Shown one piece after another: positions 8,000-16,052 of a DNA stretch of 50,677 nt (within the stretch, counting starts at the first letter, position 1; every line of letters begins with the position of its first letter). The notes below the pieces were generated by a model. It was not told where the DNA came from, did no database searches, and was given only the letters and a program-made list of their open reading frames with translations. The DNA comes from Thermoproteota archaeon (GTDB lineage: Archaea; Thermoproteota; Bathyarchaeia; RBG-16-48-13; GCA-020355125), in assembly GCA_030837285.1 (NCBI GenBank), contig JAUPKU010000101.1, positions 1-50,677 of the forward strand, given 5' to 3'. Position numbers and translations under genes: made by a program.

Positions 8000-8422
8000 T
8001 TAGATTTCGTATGGAAATACTGGCAAGTCGTCCATTACAATACCGACGTAGTCTGGTTTTTCTTTTGCTGATTTATGGCAGACGACGACAAGAGTTTTCA
8101 CGGTTACGCCAGAATGAATTTGGCTCTTTACAAAGTTCATAGCTTTTCCTGTAACCATGACATCGTCGGCGATAAGGATGGTTCCATGTGTAAAAGATTT
8201 AATCTTTCCCAAATCCTCTACCACTACTGGTGTATCCTCAGTGAAGCCTTGGTGTCTTACGAATACTGGATACAAAGGGACGTCTTTTCTGTGGGCTAGA
8301 ATACCCCCGATTATCAAGCCTCCTCTGCCAATTCCCACTATTCCATCAATCGTTACTTCCGCTATGTCCTCACTGAGTTTATCACAAAGAGAAGTGAACT
8401 CCTTCCAATCTATGAATTTCAT
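8000..8422 (-). CDS. Type I phosphoribosyltransferase domain protein
   Basis: A 140-residue protein with the PRTase fold: IVGIGRGGLIIGGILAHR (the PPi loop) and TILIADDVMVTGKAM, which matches the PRPP-binding signature of hydrophobic residues followed by DD and a TG loop. The short length and absence of a hood domain place it with the stand-alone PRTases annotated as xanthine/guanine-type or regulatory. The base substrate is not evident; a purine salvage role is the likeliest. ATG start at 8422. The MFS gene lies downstream on the same strand, 121 bases away with its own promoter region, so they are probably separate units. Confidence 0.8.
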   Translation of the reverse strand: MKFIDWKEFTSLCDKLSEDIAEVTIDGIVGIGRGGLIIGGILAHRKDVPLYPVFVRHQGFTEDTPVVVEDLGKIKSFTHGTILIADDVMVTGKAMNFVKSQIHSGVTVKTLVVVCHKSAKEKPDYVGIVMDDLPVFPYEI

Positions 8423-8539
8423 TAGTAATCACCATTTCTCTGCTTCTATTACGGTACTTTAGAGAATCCTATTTTAAGCTTATGCGTCAAGCTGTATTAT
8501 CCACGTATTATTAGTACATAAACACCTGTATCAATCAAA

Positions 8540-9454
8540 TTACTTCTTCTCAGTTGGGATTATGGTGGCTATCCCTATTTTTCCATTCTTTCCGAAGAGG
8601 GATGAAATGCAGTTGCATTTCGTTCTGAAAAGAGAAACCACATCCCCTACAAAGCTAGCGCGATGCGTTGAGAGGCTGTAGAAGTTAGCTTGTCCCTTCC
8701 CTATAGTTAGGTCAACTCTTGCTATCTCTTGGAGGAATTCCTCTGAAGCTTCACTGAAGATGAAGCCAAGGGTGTCCGCTCCTGTTGTTATGATGTTATC
8801 AACAATCTTATCCGCCCCGATATAGACTAGATCCTCTCTGGTAGCATCGCTTGTCATGGGGCTTCCTCTGATTGCAACTGTCACAAAGTTGCCGTATCTC
8901 TTAAGCTCCCTAATGAGGAGATTATCAAGAGCTATTTCTCCCACGTTATCGAGAACATAGAGGATTTTCTTGGGATTCTTAATCAGGTCGAAAATGGTTT
9001 CTGTATCGTCTATCGAAAGTTTTTCTTTGAATGTTTCGAAGAGCTGATTGTAGAGGTTACTTCCAAAATTGTATCCGGTCCCAACGGTTCTAATGTCTAT
9101 CATATTACCCGAGACAGCCCATTTGACTAAGAATCGGAAGCGTTCATAATCCTCAAGTATAGTCTTCTGCTCTGCGTCAATCCGTTCAGCTACCTTTAAT
9201 CCAACTTCGTTACAGAGACGTCTCTCTTTTTCAAAAGGGTCTTCTCTCCTCGAGTCTCTCTTGAGAATCCTATGTGCCTCTGTAATATAATATGATGGAA
9301 CTTCTTCTCTGGTGCGTTCTCTAGTCAGCATTTTCATCGTGTCATTCATAATCTTCTGCTTAGCCACTTCATCGAGACCTACGGATTCAGCAGCTGCATA
9401 GATGTCTTCGAGGATGCAGAGAATACACGTTGCTTTAGTTCTGATGGCTGTCAT
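8540..9454 (-). CDS. DUF89/ARMT1-like metal-dependent damage-control phosphatase
   Basis: About 304 residues from ATG 9454; an upstream TTG at 9478 would add eight. It begins with the Cys pair CILC typical of this family's N-terminus and carries the DUF89 active-site signature LYVLDNVGEIALDNLLI (Asp-Asn-x-Gly-Glu), followed by VTVAIRGSPMTSDATRED and GADTLGF. Characterised DUF89 enzymes are metal-dependent phosphatases that hydrolyse damaged or overflow phosphometabolites such as fructose-1-phosphate and 4'-phosphopantetheine derivatives. The neighbours (PRTase, class V aminotransferase) do not fix the substrate. Confidence 0.85.
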   Translation of the reverse strand: MTAIRTKATCILCILEDIYAAAESVGLDEVAKQKIMNDTMKMLTRERTREEVPSYYITEAHRILKRDSRREDPFEKERRLCNEVGLKVAERIDAEQKTILEDYERFRFLVKWAVSGNMIDIRTVGTGYNFGSNLYNQLFETFKEKLSIDDTETIFDLIKNPKKILYVLDNVGEIALDNLLIRELKRYGNFVTVAIRGSPMTSDATREDLVYIGADKIVDNIITTGADTLGFIFSEASEEFLQEIARVDLTIGKGQANFYSLSTHRASFVGDVVSLFRTKCNCISSLFGKNGKIGIATIIPTEKK

Positions 9455-9663
9455 TCTTTCCCAACCCGACTGTTTCAAGATAGTCTTCTATTTGACTTAT
9501 TTAGTCATTATGTCACCCTACTTTGTAGAAAGACATTTGTCGTTGGAATGAACTCAGAATAATAAAAAACAAGTATAATTAAAGAAGAAAAACTCCTAAT
9601 ATCATTCTTAAATTATAGAAAAAAGAGATAAAAATAGTGAAGTTTGGAGTTAGATCTTTTTTT

Positions 9664-10839
9664 CTAATGTGAATTATAGAATTCTGTAGCTGCTTTGACT
9701 CCTTCGCCAAAGTTAGTGTGGAAGCCCTCTTTATTCAGTGTGCGCTCCAATGTTTCAAGCATCATTATAACGTTTTTCTCAGTGGAGTTTATTCCCATCA
9801 GACCGATCCTCCAGATCTTTCCTCGGAGTGCTCCTAAACCTCCACCTATCTCTATATCAAAATCATTGAGTAACCGTCTCCTGAGGCTCGCATCTGAGAC
9901 TCCATCAGGGATCACAACAGTGTTCAGGCTTGGAAGACGATGATCCATCTGGGCATGCATCTTCAGTCCCATGGCTTCAATTCCTGCTATAAATGCTTGG
10001 CTGTTTCTTCTATGTCTTTCCCATCTGTTCTCAAGACCTTCCTCTTGGACGACTCTTAAAGCTTCTCGGATGGCATATATCATGGATGCCGGCGGGGTGT
10101 GATGGTAAACTCTAGTCTCAGACCAATACTTGCTTATGAGTGAGAGATCCAAATAGAAGTTCGGAACCTTAGTTTTCCTATTAAGAATAGTATTAAGAGC
10201 TCTCTCATTCACAGTTATGGGCGCAAGACCTGGTGGACAGTTAATGCACTTCTGTGAGCCACTATAACAAACGTCTATCCCCCATCCATCAACGTCAAGC
10301 TCACAACCACTAAGAGATGTCACAGCATCCACTATTAGAATCGCATCATACTTCTTTGTTAGAGCAGCAATCTCTTTGATTGGCTGCTCGATTCCCGTTG
10401 AAGTTTCGCCGTGGACTATTGCTATGATTTTTGCTTTGCTGTTCTTTAGAGCTCCCTCGATTGCGTCTTCGCTTATGATCCTGCCCCACTCTTCTACGAC
10501 TCTAACTGGTGTTCCGCCAAGATGTGTGATGACTTCGCACATTCTCTCTCCAAAGTATCCGTTTACTCCAACAACTACTTCGTCTCCAGCTTCAATAGTG
10601 TTAGAGAATGCTGCTTCCATTCCGGCGGAACCAGTCCCTGACAAGGGCAGCGTAAGTGCATTCTTGGTCTTAAACGTGTTTCTCAGTAGGATTTGGGTTT
10701 GATTCATGATATCAAAGAAGTAAGGGTCCATATAACCTACAATGGGTGAGGATAAGGCTTTCATAACTCTTGCACTGACGTTACTCGGTCCGGGTCCTAG
10801 CAAGATTCTTTCAGGCGGATTTAAATCCATAAATTCCAT
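9664..10839 (-). CDS. Class V aminotransferase (serine/alanine-glyoxylate type)
   Basis: About 391 residues of a PLP-dependent class V aminotransferase. It starts LNPPERILLGPGPSNVS, the usual N-terminus of alanine- or serine-glyoxylate aminotransferases, has the cofactor-binding LPLSGTGSAGMEAA, the Asp in LIVDAVTSLSG, and the PLP lysine in CYSGSQKCINCPPGLAP. Likely reaction: serine or alanine plus glyoxylate to hydroxypyruvate or pyruvate plus glycine; aspartate-type variants exist. I place the start at ATG 10839 because AGAGGA lies eight bases upstream and the family begins there; the frame stays open to 10917. It is divergent from argC. Confidence 0.9.
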   Translation of the reverse strand: MEFMDLNPPERILLGPGPSNVSARVMKALSSPIVGYMDPYFFDIMNQTQILLRNTFKTKNALTLPLSGTGSAGMEAAFSNTIEAGDEVVVGVNGYFGERMCEVITHLGGTPVRVVEEWGRIISEDAIEGALKNSKAKIIAIVHGETSTGIEQPIKEIAALTKKYDAILIVDAVTSLSGCELDVDGWGIDVCYSGSQKCINCPPGLAPITVNERALNTILNRKTKVPNFYLDLSLISKYWSETRVYHHTPPASMIYAIREALRVVQEEGLENRWERHRRNSQAFIAGIEAMGLKMHAQMDHRLPSLNTVVIPDGVSDASLRRRLLNDFDIEIGGGLGALRGKIWRIGLMGINSTEKNVIMMLETLERTLNKEGFHTNFGEGVKAATEFYNSH

Positions 10840-11106
10840 TTCAAGATTCCTCTGTCTAAATATTTTCATAGTAGAGGAGGTTGTTTCTAGTATTATTTGC
10901 TTTCGGCAAGAAATCATTCATTAGACCACTTCAATTAGCGCGTGCTTAGAACGCTATGATATTAAAATCTTAGCTGAGTCAAACTTACTGGCTATGGCTT
11001 CAAGAAATGGCTTTTAACAGCGTCAGGTCCAACCGGAGGAACAACTTTTATACTTTCTCTTTCTTCCCCTTCTACCTTTCTTCATAAAGTGTATTCGACA
11101 AAGTGA

Positions 11107-11119
11107 ATAGATTTAAATT
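11107..11119 (+). promoter_or_regulatory. TATA-type promoter of argC/lysY
   Basis: GATTTAAATTCC near 11109-11120 is an archaeal TATA-like element. Initiation about 26 bases downstream (near 11135-11140) would leave a short leader before ATG 11156, and argues against the TTG at 11132 as start. Confidence 0.45.
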
Positions 11120-11155
11120 CCTTCGTTAGAATTGTATGAGAAAAGGAATGCGAAA

Positions 11156-12259
11156 ATGGGCAACACTATTAAGACTGGAATAATAGGCGGTACAGGCTAC
11201 ACTGGCTTGGCTCTGCTAGAAGTTCTTGTGAGACATCCCAACGTGGAATTGGGTTTCGTTACAACTAGGCAGGAGAGTCTCTCGGGAGAATATGTCCACA
11301 GGGAGCATCCTAACCTTTATGGCTTATCTGACTTGAAATTTTCAATATACAAGCCTGAAGACCCTTCTTTCAAAGAGGCGAATCAGCTTCTTCTAAAACA
11401 AGTTCGAGATAGCGATGTAATATTCTTGGGTGTGCCTTCAGGAGTTTCCATGACCCTGATAAAAGACTTCTTAGACACCGGAACCAAGATTATAGATACA
11501 AGCGCTGATTTCCGTCTGAGGGATCCAGCACTCTACAAGGAGTTCTATGGACGCGATCATCCTCTTCCAGAGCTTCTAAAAGACTTCATTTATGGTCTTC
11601 CAGAGCTTCATAGAGAAGAGATTAAGAATGCAAAGTATATCGCTTGCCCCGGCTGCAACTCAACAGCAATGATTCTCGCAGGCTATCCTCTTACAAAAAT
11701 AGAGAACCTAGATTTCAAAGTGACTTACACTATTATGACCGGCTCTTCAGAAGCAGGTTCAGAACCCTCGAGAGCATCTCACCACGCTGAAAGATCAGGT
11801 GTTACAAGGCCTTACTCTATAAAAGAGCATAGACATCTAGCAGAAGTCAGACAAGAGCTGAAACTGCCGCCCCTAAAAGTCGGAGTCTCAATGTTCGCCG
11901 TTCCAATGGTCAGAGGCGTCGAATGCATAGGTAATGTCTTCACCAATAGACCTGTGGAGGAGAAGGAACTTTGGAAGGCATTCAGATCAGCCTATGAAGG
12001 TTCGCCCTTCATTAGGATAAGAGCGAGGAAGACCGGAGGGCCGGGGAGCCTTCCTGATACGAAGTATGTACGAGGTTCAAACTTTGGTGACGTAGGTTTC
12101 TTCCTTGATGAGAAACACGGTCGAATCGGTGTCTTATCTGCTATCGATAACCTAGTTAAAGGAGACGCTGGCAACGCAATACAATCCATGAACCTTATGT
12201 TTGGCTTAAATGAGACCACGCGACTGAAAGACATGGTACCTAGCTACCTATTCGAGTGA
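11156..12259 (+). CDS. argC: N-acetyl-gamma-glutamyl-phosphate reductase / LysW-linked homologue
   Basis: About 367 residues. The N-terminal NADP-binding loop is GIIGGTGYTGLALLEVL and the catalytic Cys lies in YIACPGCNSTAMILAGYPL. GSSEAGSEPSRASHHAERSG and VRGSNFGDVGFFLDEKHGRIGVLSAIDNL complete the family pattern. ArgC reduces an acyl phosphate to the semialdehyde in arginine synthesis; the archaeal LysY homologue does the same on LysW-bound aminoadipyl or glutamyl phosphate. No other arginine or lysine gene and no lysW is in the window, so ArgC versus LysY cannot be decided. The start is ATG 11156, chosen from the TATA position. Confidence 0.9.
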   Translation: MGNTIKTGIIGGTGYTGLALLEVLVRHPNVELGFVTTRQESLSGEYVHREHPNLYGLSDLKFSIYKPEDPSFKEANQLLLKQVRDSDVIFLGVPSGVSMTLIKDFLDTGTKIIDTSADFRLRDPALYKEFYGRDHPLPELLKDFIYGLPELHREEIKNAKYIACPGCNSTAMILAGYPLTKIENLDFKVTYTIMTGSSEAGSEPSRASHHAERSGVTRPYSIKEHRHLAEVRQELKLPPLKVGVSMFAVPMVRGVECIGNVFTNRPVEEKELWKAFRSAYEGSPFIRIRARKTGGPGSLPDTKYVRGSNFGDVGFFLDEKHGRIGVLSAIDNLVKGDAGNAIQSMNLMFGLNETTRLKDMVPSYLFE

Positions 12260-12307
12260 CAAGGACGCTAAGACTAAAAGATTAATATGAGATTGACATC
12301 TCTTTCA

Positions 12308-12560
12308 TTGGGCGAAGAACTAGGTGTCTGAGCCTAATCCTCTACTCGCAGCGACTCGTACAGACGAATCCGACAGAGGATGGCGTATTACCGCCAACCA
12401 ATGACTATCGGACTTACCCAGATACGGGACATAAGATCGAAGCAAGTGGAGGCGGTGGGCATTGGAAAACCCCCGCATCTGAGAGAGCTCAGCTTAGAGG
12501 GATGTGTTTCCTAGCCATGAGGTTGAGTGTTAGTGTTGCGGGACACAAATGCCCATCGAC
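12308..12560 (+). ncRNA. Candidate structured RNA, class not recognised
   Basis: This gap has no credible reading frame but is GC-rich: 64 of 120 bases at 12361-12480 are G or C. Possible helices: GGGC 12310-12313 with GCCC 12551-12554; GTGTC 12324-12328 with GACAC 12542-12546; ATCCTCT near 12338 with AGAGGAT near 12375; TGGCG/CGCCA around 12381-12395; CCAATG near 12398 with CATTGG near 12460; CTTACCC/GGG..TAAG at 12413-12435. A TATA-like GATTAATATG lies about 28 bases before position 12310. I looked for and did not find SRP RNA helix 8, RNase P RNA P4, or tRNA elements. Strand is inferred from the promoter. It could instead be a leader of tyrS. Confidence 0.5.
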
Positions 12561-12636
12561 AACAAAAGATCGGATGGAAAAAAGAGGAAGACTTCGAAAT
12601 TCTGAACAACTGTTCATTACAATTAAGTGAACTGCT

Positions 12637-13722
12637 ATGGACCTAGAGACAAAGCTTCAACTAATGAAGAATGTTGGCGAGGAGATAGTTACAGAAGAAG
12701 AGTTGAGACTGCTTTTTGAAACTAAGAATCATCCAATAGCCTATGACGGCTTTGAGCCTTCAGGTCTTGCCAATATCGCTTTCGGAATTTACAGAGCCAT
12801 AAATCTTGAAGACTCAATCAAAGCTGGAATAAACTTCAAAATTCTCCTCGCAGACTGGCATGCTTGGATAAATAATAAGATGGGCGGAGACTTGGAGAAG
12901 ATTAGGCGTGTCGGTGAATACTTCGTTGAGGTCTGGAGAGCTGCAGGCGTTGATATGAGTAGGGTTGAAGTGGTTTGGGCAAGCGACCAAACTAATTCTG
13001 CAGATTACTGGAGAAAAGTAATTCTCATTGCAAAGAATACTACTCTAAACAGAGCCATACGATGCCTTAGTATCATGGGACGAACCAAGGCAGAGTTGAA
13101 AGATACCGCCCAGCTCTTCTACCCCGTTATGCAGAGTACTGACATCTTCCATCTAAATGCAGACATCTGTCAGCTTGGCTTAGATCAGAGAAGAGTGAAT
13201 ATGCTAGCGCGGGAAGTAGGACCGAAACTGGGCTTGTGGAAGCCTGTTGTAGTGAGTCATCACATGCTGATGGGATTAGAGGGCATAAAAGAGCCTGAAG
13301 GATACGATGAGAATCGGCGGATTGATGTTCAAATAAGTTCCAAGATGAGTAAGAGCAAGCCCTCAACGAGCCTATACGTTCATGATGATGAAGAACAGAT
13401 ACGGAAGAAGATTCTCACTGCCTTCTGCCCAGAACGTGTTATAGAAGGGAACCCCGTCATAGAATACTGTAGATACATAATCTTCAGGAAGATGAGTGAG
13501 CTGTTGATAGAGCGCCCTTCGAAATTCGGTGGAGACTTGACAGTTGCAAGCCCTGAAGAACTTGAGATGCTTTTCAAAGAGGGTAAAATTCATCCATTAG
13601 ACTTGAAGAATGCGACGGCCAAAGCATTAAACGAGATGGTGAAACCTATTCGAAAGCACTTCGAGTCCGGAAAAGCAAAAGAACTATACGAGTTTGTGGA
13701 AGGAGAGAAGATCACAAGGTAG
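12637..13722 (+). CDS. tyrS: Tyrosyl-tRNA synthetase (archaeal type)
   Basis: A 361-residue class I synthetase charging tRNA-Tyr. The Rossmann core starts at AYDGFEPSG (residues 35-43), ILLADWHAWINNKMGG follows, and KMSKS is exact in ISSKMSKSKPS near residue 236. The first signature is unusual: where relatives have a HIGH-like KIHLGH, this protein has LANIAFG, with no His at either position. The length agrees with archaeal TyrRS, which lacks the bacterial S4 domain. ATG start at 12637. It stands between the candidate RNA and the Toprim gene. Confidence 0.92.
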   Translation: MDLETKLQLMKNVGEEIVTEEELRLLFETKNHPIAYDGFEPSGLANIAFGIYRAINLEDSIKAGINFKILLADWHAWINNKMGGDLEKIRRVGEYFVEVWRAAGVDMSRVEVVWASDQTNSADYWRKVILIAKNTTLNRAIRCLSIMGRTKAELKDTAQLFYPVMQSTDIFHLNADICQLGLDQRRVNMLAREVGPKLGLWKPVVVSHHMLMGLEGIKEPEGYDENRRIDVQISSKMSKSKPSTSLYVHDDEEQIRKKILTAFCPERVIEGNPVIEYCRYIIFRKMSELLIERPSKFGGDLTVASPEELEMLFKEGKIHPLDLKNATAKALNEMVKPIRKHFESGKAKELYEFVEGEKITR

Positions 13723-13784
13723 ACTGTTTTTCCTTCAAATAAGTCTATTCTATTCTTTCCATGCTTAGGGAGATTGGTTAGTTA

Positions 13785-14195
13785 ATGTCAACTCGTGACG
13801 AGAGAAAACTTGAACTCTTGATAAAGCTTCTTGAGAGACTTAATAAGGAGGACCGGAAATGTACTCCAATCCTTGTAGAGGGAAAAAAAGACTTACTTGC
13901 TCTTAGAAGACTTGGCATTGGCGGAGAGATCATATGCGTGAAGAACTCTGGTAAAGTCTTGGTTGACTCTCTCGACGAAATTCAGTCTGAAGAGATCATT
14001 CTATTTGTGGATTTTGACGAGTACGGTATTGCTTTAGCGAAAGATATTATCCAGTATTTAGAAAGGAAGGGTGTGAAAGTAAATTCTGTCATATGGAAGG
14101 AAATCAAGGCGATGGTTAAGAGGGATGTCAAGGATGTTGAAGGTCTTCCTTCCTATTTAGAAAAGTTAAAGAACCACATTGAACATCTAAGTTGA
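13785..14195 (+). CDS. Stand-alone Toprim-domain protein
   Basis: A 136-residue protein that is essentially one Toprim domain: the conserved Glu in PILVEGKKDLLALRRLG and the DxD-type motif in ILFVDFDEYGIALAKDI, the metal-binding residues used by primases, topoisomerases, OLD nucleases and RNase M5. Small archaeal proteins of this sort have no firmly established role; processing of structured RNA or a DNA role near primase are both plausible. It lies directly upstream of dnaG, the other Toprim protein here. A hairpin overlaps its stop codon, suggesting separate termination. ATG start at 13785. Confidence 0.82.
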   Translation: MSTRDERKLELLIKLLERLNKEDRKCTPILVEGKKDLLALRRLGIGGEIICVKNSGKVLVDSLDEIQSEEIILFVDFDEYGIALAKDIIQYLERKGVKVNSVIWKEIKAMVKRDVKDVEGLPSYLEKLKNHIEHLS

Positions 14196-14209
14196 TACTC
14201 ATCGAGTAT
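14195..14209 (+). terminator. Short hairpin at the end of the Toprim gene
   Basis: ATACTC, loop ATC, GAGTAT forms a six-pair stem that overlaps the TGA stop and is followed by an AT-rich stretch. It is weak; archaeal termination normally relies on T tracts, so this is only a candidate. Confidence 0.3.
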
Positions 14210-14293
14210 TAACTCAAATTTCCGTTAGTTTGGTTGATAACTCATGAAAATTAACTATCAACAATCATTAAATATTTGGAGGGATTATAATAA

Positions 14294-15502
14294 TTGGGTA
14301 CTTCTCAAGCTATTGCACCTAAATATGTTATTCGAGCCTCCTTCGAGGTCGGAGGCGTAGTTGAGAAATCAGATGTAATCGGAGCACTATTCGGACAGAC
14401 AGAAGGGCTTTTCGGTCCAGAATTGGATCTACACGAACTGCAGAAGACTGGGCGGATTGGTAGAATAGAGATACATATGGAATCGAAACAGGATAAAACT
14501 AAGGGTTCCATCGTTATTCCATCAAGCCTTGACAAAGCCTTAACAGCCCTTATAGCCGCAGCAGTTGAAAGTATTGACCGAGTCGGGCCATGCTCAGCCT
14601 CAGTTATTTTGGATAAAGTCGAAGATGTTCGAGAGAAAAGACGCGAGTCAATAATCATCAGGGCTAAAGAAATTCTCCACCAGTGGACCATTGACGCTAC
14701 ACCCACAATAGACCAGGTAAGTAGCGAAGTCTCCGAAATAGTCAAACCACCAGACGTCTCAGCCTACGGTTCAGAGAAGCTCTCCGCAGGTCCAGACGTG
14801 GACAAGTCTGACACGCTGATAATAGTTGAGGGAAGAGCTGACATATTAGTCCTGCTTAAGGCTGGAGTGAGAAACATTATAGCCACGGAAGGCACTCAGA
14901 TTCCTGAGGCTGTAATAAGGCTGAGCAAGGAGAAAGAAACAACTGCCTTCCTTGATGGAGACCGTGGCGGCGATCTGATTCTAAAGGAACTTATGCAAGT
15001 TGCTAGAATCCGCTATGTTGCAAGGGCTCCTCGCGGAAAAGAAGTTGAAGATTTGAGTCCAAAGCAGGCCCTTAAAGCTCTCAATGAGAAGATACCTATT
15101 GAGAAGCTTTTCGAAGAAAAACCCCGAGCAAAACCTTTTGTTGAAGAGAAGAAGCTCGTTGCGGTACCTGACACAGTAAGAACTAATGCTTCTACACTTC
15201 GAGGAACCTTAGAAGCAGTTGTCCTTAATGAGAAGTTAGAAGTGATTGAACGACTCCCAGTCAGCGAACTAGCTGAGAAACTCCAAAAAATCAACGGTTC
15301 TCACACCATAGTATTCGACGGTGTCATAACTCAGCGGCTCGTGGACATAGCTGAAGACAAAGGTGTAAAGTGCATAGTGGGTGACAGGATTTCAGGCATC
15401 GCCAAACGTCCAATCAACATTCAATTGTTGACAACCAATGACATTACATCCCAAGCGACAACAATCGAACCCGAAGTCGAGAAAAAGCCTTCAGAAGCCT
15501 AA
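14294..15502 (+). CDS. dnaG: DnaG-type primase, archaeal (exosome-associated)
   Basis: A 402-residue protein. The N-terminal domain has the archaeal DnaG pattern KYVIRASFEVGGVV then IGALFGQTEGLFGPELDLHELQKTGRIGRIE; the central Toprim domain has LIIVEGRADILVLLKAG (near residue 175) and TAFLDGDRGGDLI (near 220). Archaeal DnaG is known both to make short RNA primers in vitro and to be a stable subunit of the RNA exosome that helps bind A-rich RNA. The start is TTG 14294, preceded by GGAGGG at about ten bases. The C-terminal ~80 residues are rich in Lys/Glu/Thr. It follows the stand-alone Toprim gene and is followed by the YbaK-like gene. Confidence 0.95.
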   Translation: MGTSQAIAPKYVIRASFEVGGVVEKSDVIGALFGQTEGLFGPELDLHELQKTGRIGRIEIHMESKQDKTKGSIVIPSSLDKALTALIAAAVESIDRVGPCSASVILDKVEDVREKRRESIIIRAKEILHQWTIDATPTIDQVSSEVSEIVKPPDVSAYGSEKLSAGPDVDKSDTLIIVEGRADILVLLKAGVRNIIATEGTQIPEAVIRLSKEKETTAFLDGDRGGDLILKELMQVARIRYVARAPRGKEVEDLSPKQALKALNEKIPIEKLFEEKPRAKPFVEEKKLVAVPDTVRTNASTLRGTLEAVVLNEKLEVIERLPVSELAEKLQKINGSHTIVFDGVITQRLVDIAEDKGVKCIVGDRISGIAKRPINIQLLTTNDITSQATTIEPEVEKKPSEA

Positions 15503-15599
15503 ACTATTTTTTCTTTCATTAGCAGAATCCTTCTTATTGCAACGAGAACAATTATTTTTTGCCGTTAAAATTTCTGAATTTAATAGAGGTTCGCAAAGC

Positions 15600-16052
15600 T
15601 TGGATTTGAAGAGATATCTTGAGGAAAATCTGGTTTGGCATCGATTCATATTAAAAGAGGAGACTGTTCACACAGTAGACGCGGCAAATGCAACGGGTAT
15701 AGAATTGTACAAGATAACGAAAAACCTTGTCGCCAGGACAAATGAAGGCGAATTTGTTATGTTAATAGTTCCAGGAGATCGCAAAGTTGATCTTAAGAAG
15801 GCAGCCAGTGTCTTAGACGTCAAAAACATCCAGATAGTCCCTTTCGTAGAAGCTGAGGGGATAAGTGGCTATCCTCCAGGTGGAACTCCTTCTATCGGAC
15901 ATAAGACTAAGATGCGAGTAATACTCGATAAAACCCTTCTGGGCTATGATGCTATCTTCTGTGGTGGCGGATCAAGAGATAGGCTTCTCGAACTGAGAGT
16001 TGCAGATGTCATCAAATTGAATAGTGCCTTTGTCGCTGACATCTCAATATAG
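15600..16052 (+). CDS. YbaK/ProX-type aminoacyl-tRNA deacylase
   Basis: About 150 residues from TTG 15600, chosen because GAGGT lies about ten bases before it and because the residues encoded upstream look non-coding and overlap dnaG in another frame. The family pattern is clear: FILKEETVHTVDAANATGIELYKITKNLV, MLIVPGDRKVDLKKAA, and the C-terminal GYPPGGTPSIGHKTKMRVILDKTLL then IFCGGGSRDRLLELRVADVI. These free-standing editing enzymes hydrolyse mischarged tRNA (YbaK acts on Cys-tRNA-Pro; other members on Ala or Ser charges); the specificity here is unknown. It ends exactly where the convergent TrxR-like gene ends. Confidence 0.88.
   Translation: MDLKRYLEENLVWHRFILKEETVHTVDAANATGIELYKITKNLVARTNEGEFVMLIVPGDRKVDLKKAASVLDVKNIQIVPFVEAEGISGYPPGGTPSIGHKTKMRVILDKTLLGYDAIFCGGGSRDRLLELRVADVIKLNSAFVADISI

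Noticed and set aside
7873-8142. Plus-strand 89-codon frame between MFS and PRTase genes
   Set aside because: It overlaps both minus-strand genes; the intergenic part is AT-rich promoter DNA.
12402-12515. A 37-codon frame inside the candidate RNA
   Set aside because: No ribosome site, no recognisable protein pattern, and the region is better explained by base pairing.
12308-12560. Identification of the GC-rich gap as SRP RNA or RNase P RNA
   Set aside because: The SRP helix 8 motif (GGAA with AGCAG) and the RNase P P4 elements (GAAAGTC and ACAGAA) were not found on either strand.
15438-15599. Upstream extension of the YbaK-like gene into dnaG
   Set aside because: The residues are unlike the family, overlap dnaG in another frame, and a proper ribosome site lies just before TTG 15600.
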